Origin: DATGPD01 sp041398565
Lineage (GTDB): Bacteria; Planctomycetota; UBA1135; UBA2386
Assembly (NCBI GenBank): GCA_041398565.1
Contig: JAWKUN010000002.1
Span: forward strand, 1,426,001 to 1,490,000
DNA: 64,000 nt
Direction of reading: 5' to 3'
In this document: positions 13,731 to 22,084 of the stretch, piece after piece
Numbering within the stretch: the first letter of the stretch is position 1
Layout: each line of letters begins with the position of its first letter
Program-made: the position numbers and the translations under genes
The notes under the pieces: generated by a model
What the model saw: the letters and a program-made list of their open reading frames with translations, nothing else
The model's database searches: none
What the model was told of the DNA's origin: nothing

Positions 13731-16598
13731 CTACCGCCCGCCGCGGTGGCGCGTCACGCGCCCGTCGTCGCCGAGCGCCAGGAGGTCGCCGCGCTCCTGG
13801 TCCCAGGCCAGCGCGCGCACCGCGGCCGATGCCGGCAGCGCGCACAGAGGCAGCGCGCGGGTCACGTCGATCAACCACACGCGGCCGGCGCGGGTGCCGA
13901 CGGCGAGCAGGTTCTCGCTGGCCAGGAATGCGAGCGCGGTCGGTGTCTCGCGCGGCAGGCCGATGCGCCACGATGTGCCGTCGCTCTGGCGACCACAGAC
14001 GGCGCCGTCGCTGCCGGTGAACACGGAGCCGCTGCCGGTCGCCAGCGCGGTGGGGCGGACGTCGTGATGGGCGACCACCTCCGGGTCGACGATGCCGCGC
14101 ACTCGGGTCACTGCACCGTCGGCGGTGGCGACCAGCACCGCGTCGGCGCCGTCGCAGGCCAGACCGACGACCGTGCCGTCGAGTGGGCGGCGCCACAGTT
14201 CGTCGCCGTCGAGCGTGCCGAGCCACAGCGTGCCGTCGCGACCGGCGACCGCCACGCGCGCGTCGGCGCCGAGGGCGGTGTGCGCGATGTCGGCGGGCGC
14301 CTGCGCGAGCCGCACGCCGGGGTCGCCGCTGCCGGCACGCAGCACCACGCCGCCGTGCGCGTCGGCAGCGGCGAAGCACGGGCCGCGCGCAGTCAGCGCC
14401 AGCGCCAGCGGACGCTCGACCATCACCGGACCGACCGTCTCGGTGTCGACCCAGCAATCGAGGCCGCCGGTGACGACGAGCAGACGTTGGCTGCTGGCGA
14501 ACGGCACCAGGGCGTGGGCGCTCCGACCGCGCCCGGGCAGGACGTCGAGCGTGCGACCGCTGGCGAGTTCGATGCGCCGCGCCAGGCCGACGTCGGGCTC
14601 GGACCACGTCGCCGTCCAGCAGGCGTCGCCGCCGGTCGGCGCGATCGTGGTGGGCGGGGCGTCGAGGTTCTCGACGGCGGCGCGGCGCGCGCCGTGGACG
14701 GTGTCGAACACCAGCAACGTCGCCGGCGCCGCCGCGCCGCCGTGCCGGCCGAGCGCGAGGACGCGGCCATCGAGCGAGAAGGCGAGGGCGCACGCGCCCG
14801 GACTGCTACCTCCGGCCGTGTCGAGCGGCCACGTTCGACGGAGTTCGCCGGTGTCGGTGTCCCACAGGCGCAGGCTGCCGGAGTCGAGGGTGGCAGCCCT
14901 GGCCGTGTCGGCGTGCACCGCGGTCCAAGCCACGTTCGACAGGTCGCGGTCGCCTTCGCCGCCGCGGGTCGAGGTGTGCAGGACGGTGGCCGGCTGCAGG
15001 CCGGTCGGGTCGAGGGTCACCACGTCGCCCGCCGGCGTCGCGGCGAGGATGCGGCTCGTCGCCACCGAGAGGAGTTCCAGGCCGGGGAGCGGACTGCGCA
15101 GGGTGCGCACCGCCTGGCCCGTGCGCGCATCGAAGAACACGACCTCGTCGTTGGCCAGCGCACACACGCAGGCGCCGTCAGGAGAGAAGGCGACCGCGCG
15201 GGCTTCGGTGAGCCGGGCGCGGTCGCGCCAGCGCAGCGCGCCGTCGTCGGCCTCGAGGACCCAGACGCCGCCGTTCCAGCCGCCGGCGGCGACGCTCTTG
15301 CCGTCGGGCGCCCACGCGGCGGCGAGCACCGTGTCGTCCCCAGGCGCGAAGGTCCAGCGGCGCCGCGCCAGGGCGGCACGCAGGCAGCGGTCGACCCAGC
15401 CGCCTTCGGGTGGAGGTGTGGGCGTCTCGCTCGCGGCGGCCGGCACCTCGCCGAGCAAGGCTTCGGCCGCGGCGGCGTCGCCGTCGGCGAGAGCATCGGC
15501 GGCGCTCTGCAGGCGGTCGGCATGCCGACGCGCCTGCAGCCGCTCGGCCGCGTCGCGCCAACGCGCGCGGCTGTCCACCACCAGGATCGCCGCCGTCAGC
15601 AGCGCAAGCGCCACGAGCAGCGCCGCCAGCGCCGCTGGCCAGTGGCGCACCAGCAGCTTGCGCAACACGTACGTGGCGCTGTCCCGGCGCGCCTCGATCG
15701 GCCGCCCCTCGAGCCAGAGGCGCAGGTCGCGCTCCAGGTCGAGCGCCGACTGGTAGCGACGCTCCGGCTCCTTGGCCAGCGCCTTGCGCAGGATGGTGTC
15801 GAGCTCGGCGCCCAGCTCGTGCCGCTGCGGCCTTGGCGGCTCGCTGCGGATGGCGACGAACGTGCGTGCCGGCGGGCCGTCGACCGGGTACGGGAACGCA
15901 CCGGCGAGGGCTTGGTAGAGTACGACCCCGAGGGCGTACACGTCCGAGCGCGCGTCGAGCGGTTGGCCGTCGACCTGCTCGGGGCTGGCCCAGGGCACCG
16001 AGCCGACGAAGTCGCCCGACGTCGTCACCGTCTCGCCGTCGGCGAGCCACTTGGAGAGACCGAAGTCGAGCAGGCGCACTTCGCCGTCCTCGTCGATGCG
16101 CACGTTGCTCGGCTTGAGGTCGCGGTGCAGCACGCCGCGGGTGTGCGCGGCGCCGACCGCCTGGCAGACCTGGGCAAGGAGTTCGACCAGCTGGCGCCGC
16201 GTGCGTGGCCGCGCCGCGAGTTCGTCGTCGAGGTCGCGGCCGCGCACGTAGTCCATGACGTAGAACGGCCGGCCGTCGCACACGCCGCAGTCGTGCACCG
16301 TCACCAGGTTGCGGTGGCGCAGGCGCGCCAGCACCTCGACCTCGCGCTCGAAGCGCGCGCGCCCCCGCGGCGACCGCCAGACGTCGTGCAACACCTTGAT
16401 CGCCACCTCGCGCGCCGTGGCCTCGTGCACGGCGAAGTACACCGCCCCCTGGCCACCCCGGTGCAGCTCGCGGTGTACGCGGTAGCCGGGGACCTGCGGC
16501 AGCGGCTCGGCGGCGCGCGCGCGCAGGTCGCGCACCTGCGCCAGCGCCGCCTCGATCAGCGGCCGTTGCGCCGAGGGTTCCTCGCTCGCGGCGCTCAC
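13731..16598 (-). CDS. Transmembrane Ser/Thr protein kinase with C-terminal WD40-like propeller
   Basis: A 955-aa protein. The kinase domain (about 39-305) has the Gly loop G-G-Q-G-A-V at 48-53, lysine K68 in V-A-I-K, catalytic loop H-R-D-L-K-P-S-N with D160, D-F-G at 178-180, and S-P-E-Q for the activation-segment end. A single membrane helix follows near 318-340 (W-P-A-A-L-A-A-L-L-V-A-L-A-L-L). The rest is a series of WD40-like repeats (F-S-P-D-G-A-C-V-C-A-L, A-W-A-P-D-G-K-S-V-A-A-G-G). If the N terminus is cytosolic, the propeller is periplasmic and could sense ligand. The GTG start overlaps the stop of the ECF sigma gene by 4 bp (GTGA), so the sigma factor is the likely partner or substrate, as is common in planctomycetes. 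Confidence 0.9.
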   Translation of the reverse strand: MSAASEEPSAQRPLIEAALAQVRDLRARAAEPLPQVPGYRVHRELHRGGQGAVYFAVHEATAREVAIKVLHDVWRSPRGRARFEREVEVLARLRHRNLVTVHDCGVCDGRPFYVMDYVRGRDLDDELAARPRTRRQLVELLAQVCQAVGAAHTRGVLHRDLKPSNVRIDEDGEVRLLDFGLSKWLADGETVTTSGDFVGSVPWASPEQVDGQPLDARSDVYALGVVLYQALAGAFPYPVDGPPARTFVAIRSEPPRPQRHELGAELDTILRKALAKEPERRYQSALDLERDLRLWLEGRPIEARRDSATYVLRKLLVRHWPAALAALLVALALLTAAILVVDSRARWRDAAERLQARRHADRLQSAADALADGDAAAAEALLGEVPAAASETPTPPPEGGWVDRCLRAALARRRWTFAPGDDTVLAAAWAPDGKSVAAGGWNGGVWVLEADDGALRWRDRARLTEARAVAFSPDGACVCALANDEVVFFDARTGQAVRTLRSPLPGLELLSVATSRILAATPAGDVVTLDPTGLQPATVLHTSTRGGEGDRDLSNVAWTAVHADTARAATLDSGSLRLWDTDTGELRRTWPLDTAGGSSPGACALAFSLDGRVLALGRHGGAAAPATLLVFDTVHGARRAAVENLDAPPTTIAPTGGDACWTATWSEPDVGLARRIELASGRTLDVLPGRGRSAHALVPFASSQRLLVVTGGLDCWVDTETVGPVMVERPLALALTARGPCFAAADAHGGVVLRAGSGDPGVRLAQAPADIAHTALGADARVAVAGRDGTLWLGTLDGDELWRRPLDGTVVGLACDGADAVLVATADGAVTRVRGIVDPEVVAHHDVRPTALATGSGSVFTGSDGAVCGRQSDGTSWRIGLPRETPTALAFLASENLLAVGTRAGRVWLIDVTRALPLCALPASAAVRALAWDQERGDLLALGDDGRVTRHRGGR

Positions 16599-17185
16599 GG
16601 CGAGCGCGACAAGAAGCGGTCGCCGGCACCGAGGCGCGCGCGCAGGCGGTCGTGCGCGCGTTGCCGCAGCATGTGCACCGCGCCGCGCGAACGCTGCAGC
16701 GCGCGCGCGACGTCGTCGATGTCCTGGCCCTGCAAGTCGTACAGCTCGACCACGCGCGCGTAGTCGGACGGCAGCTCGGCGAGCGCCTCCGTCAGCCAGG
16801 TGCGCGCCTCGTCGCGGGCCGCGGCGCGGCTGGGCGAGGTCACGCCGGCAGCCAGCCGTGCCAGCAGGTCGCCGGGCGCATCGTCGTCGGCGGGTGTCGA
16901 GGGGCGGGCCGTCCTGGCGAGGGCGCGCAGGCCGTCGGCCAGATTGTGGCGGGCGATGGCCTCGAGCCAGGCGCGGAACCCGGCTTCGTCGTGGGCACCG
17001 AGGTCGCCGATGCGCAAGAAGGCCTCCAGGTAGCTCACCTGCATGACGTCGTCGACGTCGAGACCGGCGCCTGCTCGCAGGTCGCGCTCGAGACGCGCGC
17101 GCACCACCGGGCCGTGCAGTCCCAGCAGGTCGGCCAACGCGTCGAGGTCTCCGGAGCGGGCGCGGTCCAGGCGGGTGTCCGACAC
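16595..17185 (-). CDS. ECF-type RNA polymerase sigma factor
   Basis: A 196-aa protein if started at the GTG at 17185; a TTG at 17206 would add seven residues. Region 2 is seen in D-V-D-D-V-M-Q-V-S-Y-L-E-A-F-L-R, W-L-E-A-I-A-R-H-N-L-A-D is the region 2.4 area, and region 4 is L-P-S-D-Y-A-R-V-V-E-L-Y-D-L-Q-G-Q-D-I-D-D-V-A-R-A-L with H-M-L-R-Q-R-A-H-D-R-L-R. The linker is long and acidic. It is coupled by GTGA overlap to the WD40 kinase downstream, which replaces the usual anti-sigma factor; phosphorylation control is the natural inference. It is divergent from the secreted hydrolase gene at 17272. Confidence 0.9.
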   Translation of the reverse strand: MSDTRLDRARSGDLDALADLLGLHGPVVRARLERDLRAGAGLDVDDVMQVSYLEAFLRIGDLGAHDEAGFRAWLEAIARHNLADGLRALARTARPSTPADDDAPGDLLARLAAGVTSPSRAAARDEARTWLTEALAELPSDYARVVELYDLQGQDIDDVARALQRSRGAVHMLRQRAHDRLRARLGAGDRFLSRSP

Positions 17186-17271
17186 GATGCGGGCATTCTC
17201 GCGCAAAAAGCGCGTGAACGTGAGGTCGTGGCGGTCGCCTCGGGATCAGGCTTCACCGAAAGGACCACCAC

Positions 17272-18597
17272 ATGCTCCCTCTGCTCTGCCTCGCCTTGGC
17301 GCTGGCGCCGGTCGTTCAGGATCCGTCTCCTCCCCGCAACCTGCTCGTCAATCCCGGCGCCGAGCAAGGCGACCGCCGCCCCGAGGCGTGGCAGAAGGGC
17401 GACCCCGTGCCTGGCGTCCGCTACCTGTGGGAGACGGGGGAGGCTGCCGAGGGCAAGCGGAGCCTCGGCCTGCACAAGACCGTCGACCGCTACTTCCCGA
17501 TCGCGGCGTGGCAGCAGGACGTCGCCCACGACGGCAGCGCGCAGAAGCTCCACTTCGGCGGGCTCGTGCGCGCCAAGGGCATGCGCAAGGCCACCCTCGA
17601 CGTCGCGTTCCTCGGCGCCGACGGCAAGTGGACGCACGCCTGGGCGGCCTACATCGGCGCCCGCAAGGCCAGCGATCCGCCGGCCGACCACGACTGGCAG
17701 TGGTACAGCGGGGTCGTCGAAGTCCCGCCGCGTACGACCTCCTTGCGCTTTGGTCTGCAGGTGTACGGGCCCGGGCAGGTGTGGTTCGACCGCTTGCTGG
17801 CCACCTTCGTCGGCGAGACGGTGGCGGTCACCGAGGCGGCGCGGCTGGCGCCGCAGCCGGCGGACTCCTGGGGCCAGCTGCCGGCGGCGGTGCCGCCCGC
17901 GGTCGCGGCCGAGGCGCCGCAGATGCGCACCCTCGACGGCGACCCCTTGCGGACCTACGCCCTGATCGCGCCGCGCGGCGCACCGCGCGACGCCGGCCAC
18001 GGCTTGTTGGTGGTGCTGCCGGGTGGCGATGGCTCGGCCGACTTCGCGCCCTTCGTGCAACGGATCGCCGAGAACGCGGCCCCGGCCGACTACGTGGTGG
18101 TGCAGGCGGTGGCGCCGCGCTGGTCCGGCGCCAAGGATCTGGTGTGGCCCAAGCGGCGCGACGAGGTGCGCGAGGTGGGCCGCGCAGCGGCCGAGGACTT
18201 CGTCGCCGCGATCGTGAAGGCCGTGCGCGAAGAGCACCGCATCGACGCCGACCGCATCTTCTTGCTGGGCTGGTCGTCGGGCGGGCCGGCGTGCTATGCC
18301 GCGACTGCCGAGCCGGACTCGCCGGTGCGCGGCGCGATGGTGGCGATGTCGGTGTTCCGCCGCGACGAGGTCGTGCTGCGCGGCGTCAAGGGCAAGGCGT
18401 TCTACGTGTTGCACTCGCCGCAGGACTTCATCGCCATGTCGTTCCCCGAGCGCGCGGTCAAGGACTTGGCCAAGGCCGGCGCCGAGACCACGCTCGCCAC
18501 CTACGAGGGCGGCCACGGCTGGCACGGCGACGTCTACGGCAACATCGAGAAGGGCTTGCGCTGGCTCGAAGCGAACGCTGCGCGCGGCAAGCGCTGA
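17272..18597 (+). CDS. Secreted alpha/beta hydrolase with N-terminal carbohydrate-binding-like domain
   Basis: A 441-aa exported protein. A short signal peptide (MLPLLCLALALAPVVQ) is followed by N-L-L-V-N-P-G-A-E-Q-G, the start typical of a CBM-like jelly-roll domain, to about residue 185. From about 220 there is an alpha/beta hydrolase of the phospholipase/carboxylesterase or polyhydroxybutyrate-depolymerase style: L-L-V-V-L-P-G-G-D-G, nucleophile elbow G-W-S-S-G-G with S335, an acid candidate in S-P-Q-D-F, and catalytic H415 in G-G-H-G-W-H. The substrate is unknown; an ester in a polysaccharide or envelope polymer is plausible. It stands alone, divergent from the ECF/kinase operon and convergent with the next gene. 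The ATG at 17272 begins the signal peptide. Confidence 0.8.
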   Translation: MLPLLCLALALAPVVQDPSPPRNLLVNPGAEQGDRRPEAWQKGDPVPGVRYLWETGEAAEGKRSLGLHKTVDRYFPIAAWQQDVAHDGSAQKLHFGGLVRAKGMRKATLDVAFLGADGKWTHAWAAYIGARKASDPPADHDWQWYSGVVEVPPRTTSLRFGLQVYGPGQVWFDRLLATFVGETVAVTEAARLAPQPADSWGQLPAAVPPAVAAEAPQMRTLDGDPLRTYALIAPRGAPRDAGHGLLVVLPGGDGSADFAPFVQRIAENAAPADYVVVQAVAPRWSGAKDLVWPKRRDEVREVGRAAAEDFVAAIVKAVREEHRIDADRIFLLGWSSGGPACYAATAEPDSPVRGAMVAMSVFRRDEVVLRGVKGKAFYVLHSPQDFIAMSFPERAVKDLAKAGAETTLATYEGGHGWHGDVYGNIEKGLRWLEANAARGKR

Positions 18598-18654
18598 CGC
18601 GTTCGGCAGCCGGCCTCGCGTGCCGTGGCGCGGCGGCGCGACCGTGGCGCGCCT

Positions 18655-21600
18655 TCACCGCGGCAGGCGCGCCTCGATCTCGGCGGTCCGTTCGCCAGGC
18701 GGCATGCGCAAGGGACCCACACGCACCAGGGCCTGCAGCCACTCCGGGTACGGGTGCTCCTTGATGTAGCGCGTCTGCGCGGCCTGGGCCTCGAGGTCTT
18801 CGGGCCAGGCCACCAAATCGAAGTCGCCGGGCAGCACCGGGTCGAGGGTGATCCAGCCGTCGTCGTCGGTGCGGCCGGCGCTCGCAAAGTAGCGCGCCTG
18901 CATCACCATGAAGGCGCGCTGGCGCTCGGGGGTGCCGTCGGCGCGCTGCACGCGCACGCGCAGGCAACTGCGCTGGAGCGCGAACGCGCACTCGGCGTCG
19001 CGGCCGGCGACGACCTCGACGACCTGGTCGGTGCGCAGCCGGACCGGCCGGCGTGGGTCGCCGCTCAGCGCGACCTCGACGCTGTAGGTGCCCGGGGCGA
19101 CGTCGACGGCGAAGCGACCGCCGGCGTCGGTGCGCAGCGGCACGGCCAGCTCGCCGACGTCGAGCGTGCCCCAGCGCAGGCCGGGTCCGCGGCGCAGGAG
19201 GCTGGCATCGGCGTCGCGCCACGGCTCGCCGTCGACCAGGACCTGCGCCCGCAGGGTGACCGACGCGAGTGCCGAGCCGTCGAGTTCGACCGTGCGTGTC
19301 TCCATCGGGCGGAGGTCGCGCACCGTGGCGAGGACGGCCAGCGCGCGGCCGCCGGTGCCGCGGCCGAGGCCGGGCAAGCGGTAGTCCAGGCACACTTCCC
19401 ACGAGCCCGGGGACACGCCGTCGATGTGGAAGCTGCCGTCGCGCGCCACGACGCCGTCGTCAGCGTGCTCCGGCAGGGTTCGCTGCGGGTCGCCGACGCT
19501 GCGCACGAGCACCCGGGGATGCAGAGACGCGCCCATGACGCCGGCGCGCGCCGCACCGAGCTGGCGCAGCATCGCGTCCTCCTCAGTCGAGGGGGCGAGC
19601 TGCCGCAGCAGGTGGGCGGGTCCGAGGCGACCGGCGATCGTGGCGCCCACGTCGACGCGCACGACCAGCGGCGGCAGGCTCGGGTCGAGACGCACCTCGG
19701 GAACGACAGTCGGCCGGTGGCCGGGGCCGAGCACGCGCAGGCTCAGGCCGGCGGCGACGGCGCCGCGCAGGTTCGCTTCACCCGCGGCGTCGGTGGTGGC
19801 TTCCTGCACCACCAGCGCGCCACTCACCGCGGCCAGGTCCCACGCGCCCGGCTCGACTGCGTGGCTCGAGAGCGCCGGCGGCGCGTCGCCGAGCTGCAGC
19901 ACCAACTGGATCCGGCTGCCGGCGATCGGACCGTCGCGGTCGTCGACGACGCGCACCACCCGCACCCCGGCCGTCGGGGCGCGCAGGTGCACGTGGTGCG
20001 GCGTCGTCACGACCGACTCGACGTCGAACTCGGCGACGAAGGCGGCGACGCCGTCGTCGGCCGGCTCGACCCAGGCGCGGTACTCGCCCGACGGCAGGCC
20101 GCGCAGGATCACTTCGCCCCGCGGTCGCGTTTGGCAGGGCAGCGCCAGGGCGAGCGTGCGCGACAGGCCAGCGCCGGGGGCGGCCACGCTCGTCAGCCGC
20201 AAGGCGAACGCCTCGACGGCGCGCCCGTCGGCGTCGCGGCACACGTCGACGATCACCGCGGCGCACGGTTGCAGCGTCACGTGCGCCGTCTCGTGCCAGG
20301 CGAAGGCGTCGACCGTCGCGTCGTGGCCGGGCGCCCACACCCGTAGGCGCACGCGGTCGGTGGGATCGTCGGGCCGCCGCGGCAGGGCGAAGCGGCCTTC
20401 CGCGTCGCACGGGATGCTGGCGGCGAGGAGATCGTCGGTGCGTTGGACCGTCGCGTCTGCCAGCGGCTCGCCGTGCGGGCCCTGCACTTCGCCCACCAGC
20501 ACGGTGTCGAAGGTCGGGCAGGTCAGCACGACGCCGTCGCGGACGCGGCCGGCGACGACTTCGAAGGTCGCGCGCCCGGAGTGGTCGGTCGCCGCGGGTC
20601 CGGCGTCCAGCATGGCGGCCCACGTGCCCGGCACCAGCGGCATGCCCGCGAGCCGGAAGGAACCGTCGCGGCCGGTGCGGCACGTGAACAGACGCACCGG
20701 CTGCAGCACATCCGCGTCCGGTGCCGCGGCGTCGACCAGCGCCACGGTGACGTTGGCGTCAGGCTGCGGCACACCGTCGGGGCGTCGCACGCAGCCGAGT
20801 ACGGAGCCGCCGGCCGGCAAGGTCAGGTCGCCGAGGTCGCGGGTCCGTCCCGGCGTCAGGTCCTGGCACGGGAAGATCACGGCTGCGCAGGTCGGGGCGC
20901 GCAGCTGCAACTGGTAGTCCATGGCCAGCGGCTCGACTTCGAGGGCGAAGGTGCCGTCGACTCCTGTCGTCACCGTGGCGCGGTCGCCGTCGACCAGGCA
21001 CGTGTCGGCGGCGGGGGGGTGGAGGTAGGCCGTGCCGCCCTCGATCGGGTGCAGCGCGGCATCGAGGCAGCGGCCGACGACGCGTGCGCCCCGCGGTGCC
21101 AGGGCCGGAGTGGCGGACGACCCCTCGGCGAGCGGCTGTCGGTCGGGCGCCGCTCGCGCGGACGTAGCCGCCGCGACGGGTGCAGCAGATCCCGAAGTCG
21201 TGGGCTCGGGCGTCGCTGTCCGCGACGACGAACTCGACCAGGCGAGCGCGAGAGCCGCGGCGGCGCACAGGCCGGCGGCCAGGACCAGAGTCTTGTTCAT
21301 GAGTAGGCTCGTCATCCAGAAAGCGGCGGCACCGACGGCCGGCGCCGGTGCGGCGATCGCCGCCAGCGGGCCACTCCACACCGCACGAGTGCCGTAGCGG
21401 CGGTCGAGGCGCGAGCGCAGCTGCGCCAGGCCACGCTGCACCCGCGAGCGCACCGTGTCGTGCGGGACGCCGAGGTCGCGGGCGATCTCGCGGGTGGGCA
21501 GGTCGTGCCAGAAGCGCAGGAGCACCGCCGTTCGGTAGGGTTCGTCCAGGTCGTGCACGGCGGCGCCGACGTCGCGCACCAGCTCCGCTTCCATCGCCAT

Positions 21601-21882
21601 CGTCGCCGGGTCGTGGATCGGCGCAGGGGCGGCGGCGGCAGCGCGCGTGTGGTGCGCGCGCCGCGCGTTGGCGCGGTGCGTGGCGAGAGCCAGCTTGCGC
21701 ACGACGCCGCGCAGCCATGGCATGCGCTGCGCCGGCGTGCCGCGCGTGGCGAGCGACGCCATCTGGGCCTGCTGGGCGACGTCCTCGGCATCCTCGGGCG
21801 ACAGCAGGCTGCGCGCCAGGCGCCGCAGGGCGTGCGCGTCCCCGGCCAGGCCGGCGGCGGGTTCTGATGCGGAGAAGGACAT
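18655..21882 (-). CDS. ECF sigma factor fused to membrane anchor and long extracytoplasmic beta-repeat region
   Basis: A 1075-aa protein from the ATG at 21882. Residues about 15-170 are a complete ECF sigma factor: D-A-E-D-V-A-Q-Q-A-Q-M-A-S in region 2, W-L-R-G-V-V-R-K-L-A, then region 4 with L-D-E-P-Y-R-T-A-V-L-L-R-F-W-H-D-L and L-G-V-P-H-D-T-V-R-S-R-V-Q-R-G-L-A-Q-L. Hydrophobic stretches about 185-235 (including N-K-T-L-V-L-A-A-G-L-C-A-A-A-A-L-A-L-A-W) anchor it. The remaining roughly 840 residues are repeated carboxypeptidase-regulatory-like/Ig-like modules (G-x-F-x-L, A-x-V-x-G-x-V), which would be outside the membrane. This couples outside sensing to transcription in a single chain and implies release, perhaps by proteolysis. 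No anti-sigma gene is adjacent. Start choice is uncertain by up to 29 codons. Confidence 0.8.
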   Translation of the reverse strand: MSFSASEPAAGLAGDAHALRRLARSLLSPEDAEDVAQQAQMASLATRGTPAQRMPWLRGVVRKLALATHRANARRAHHTRAAAAAPAPIHDPATMAMEAELVRDVGAAVHDLDEPYRTAVLLRFWHDLPTREIARDLGVPHDTVRSRVQRGLAQLRSRLDRRYGTRAVWSGPLAAIAAPAPAVGAAAFWMTSLLMNKTLVLAAGLCAAAALALAWSSSSSRTATPEPTTSGSAAPVAAATSARAAPDRQPLAEGSSATPALAPRGARVVGRCLDAALHPIEGGTAYLHPPAADTCLVDGDRATVTTGVDGTFALEVEPLAMDYQLQLRAPTCAAVIFPCQDLTPGRTRDLGDLTLPAGGSVLGCVRRPDGVPQPDANVTVALVDAAAPDADVLQPVRLFTCRTGRDGSFRLAGMPLVPGTWAAMLDAGPAATDHSGRATFEVVAGRVRDGVVLTCPTFDTVLVGEVQGPHGEPLADATVQRTDDLLAASIPCDAEGRFALPRRPDDPTDRVRLRVWAPGHDATVDAFAWHETAHVTLQPCAAVIVDVCRDADGRAVEAFALRLTSVAAPGAGLSRTLALALPCQTRPRGEVILRGLPSGEYRAWVEPADDGVAAFVAEFDVESVVTTPHHVHLRAPTAGVRVVRVVDDRDGPIAGSRIQLVLQLGDAPPALSSHAVEPGAWDLAAVSGALVVQEATTDAAGEANLRGAVAAGLSLRVLGPGHRPTVVPEVRLDPSLPPLVVRVDVGATIAGRLGPAHLLRQLAPSTEEDAMLRQLGAARAGVMGASLHPRVLVRSVGDPQRTLPEHADDGVVARDGSFHIDGVSPGSWEVCLDYRLPGLGRGTGGRALAVLATVRDLRPMETRTVELDGSALASVTLRAQVLVDGEPWRDADASLLRRGPGLRWGTLDVGELAVPLRTDAGGRFAVDVAPGTYSVEVALSGDPRRPVRLRTDQVVEVVAGRDAECAFALQRSCLRVRVQRADGTPERQRAFMVMQARYFASAGRTDDDGWITLDPVLPGDFDLVAWPEDLEAQAAQTRYIKEHPYPEWLQALVRVGPLRMPPGERTAEIEARLPR

Positions 21883-22084
21883 CGACGGACGAGTTGCCGG
21901 CGGGCCGCGCATGGACGCAGGAAATGCGTGAAACCCTCCGCGGGCGGTGATGACGCCGCGCGATCGCATGGCTCAGCGGGTCGGGCGAACCCGATTCACG
22001 ACCCGGAGGCACCGGCGAGCGCGATCCGCGCCGCGAGCACGGCGGTCTTGCTGCGCGCGAAGTCCTTGCCGCGGCACTTGCAGC

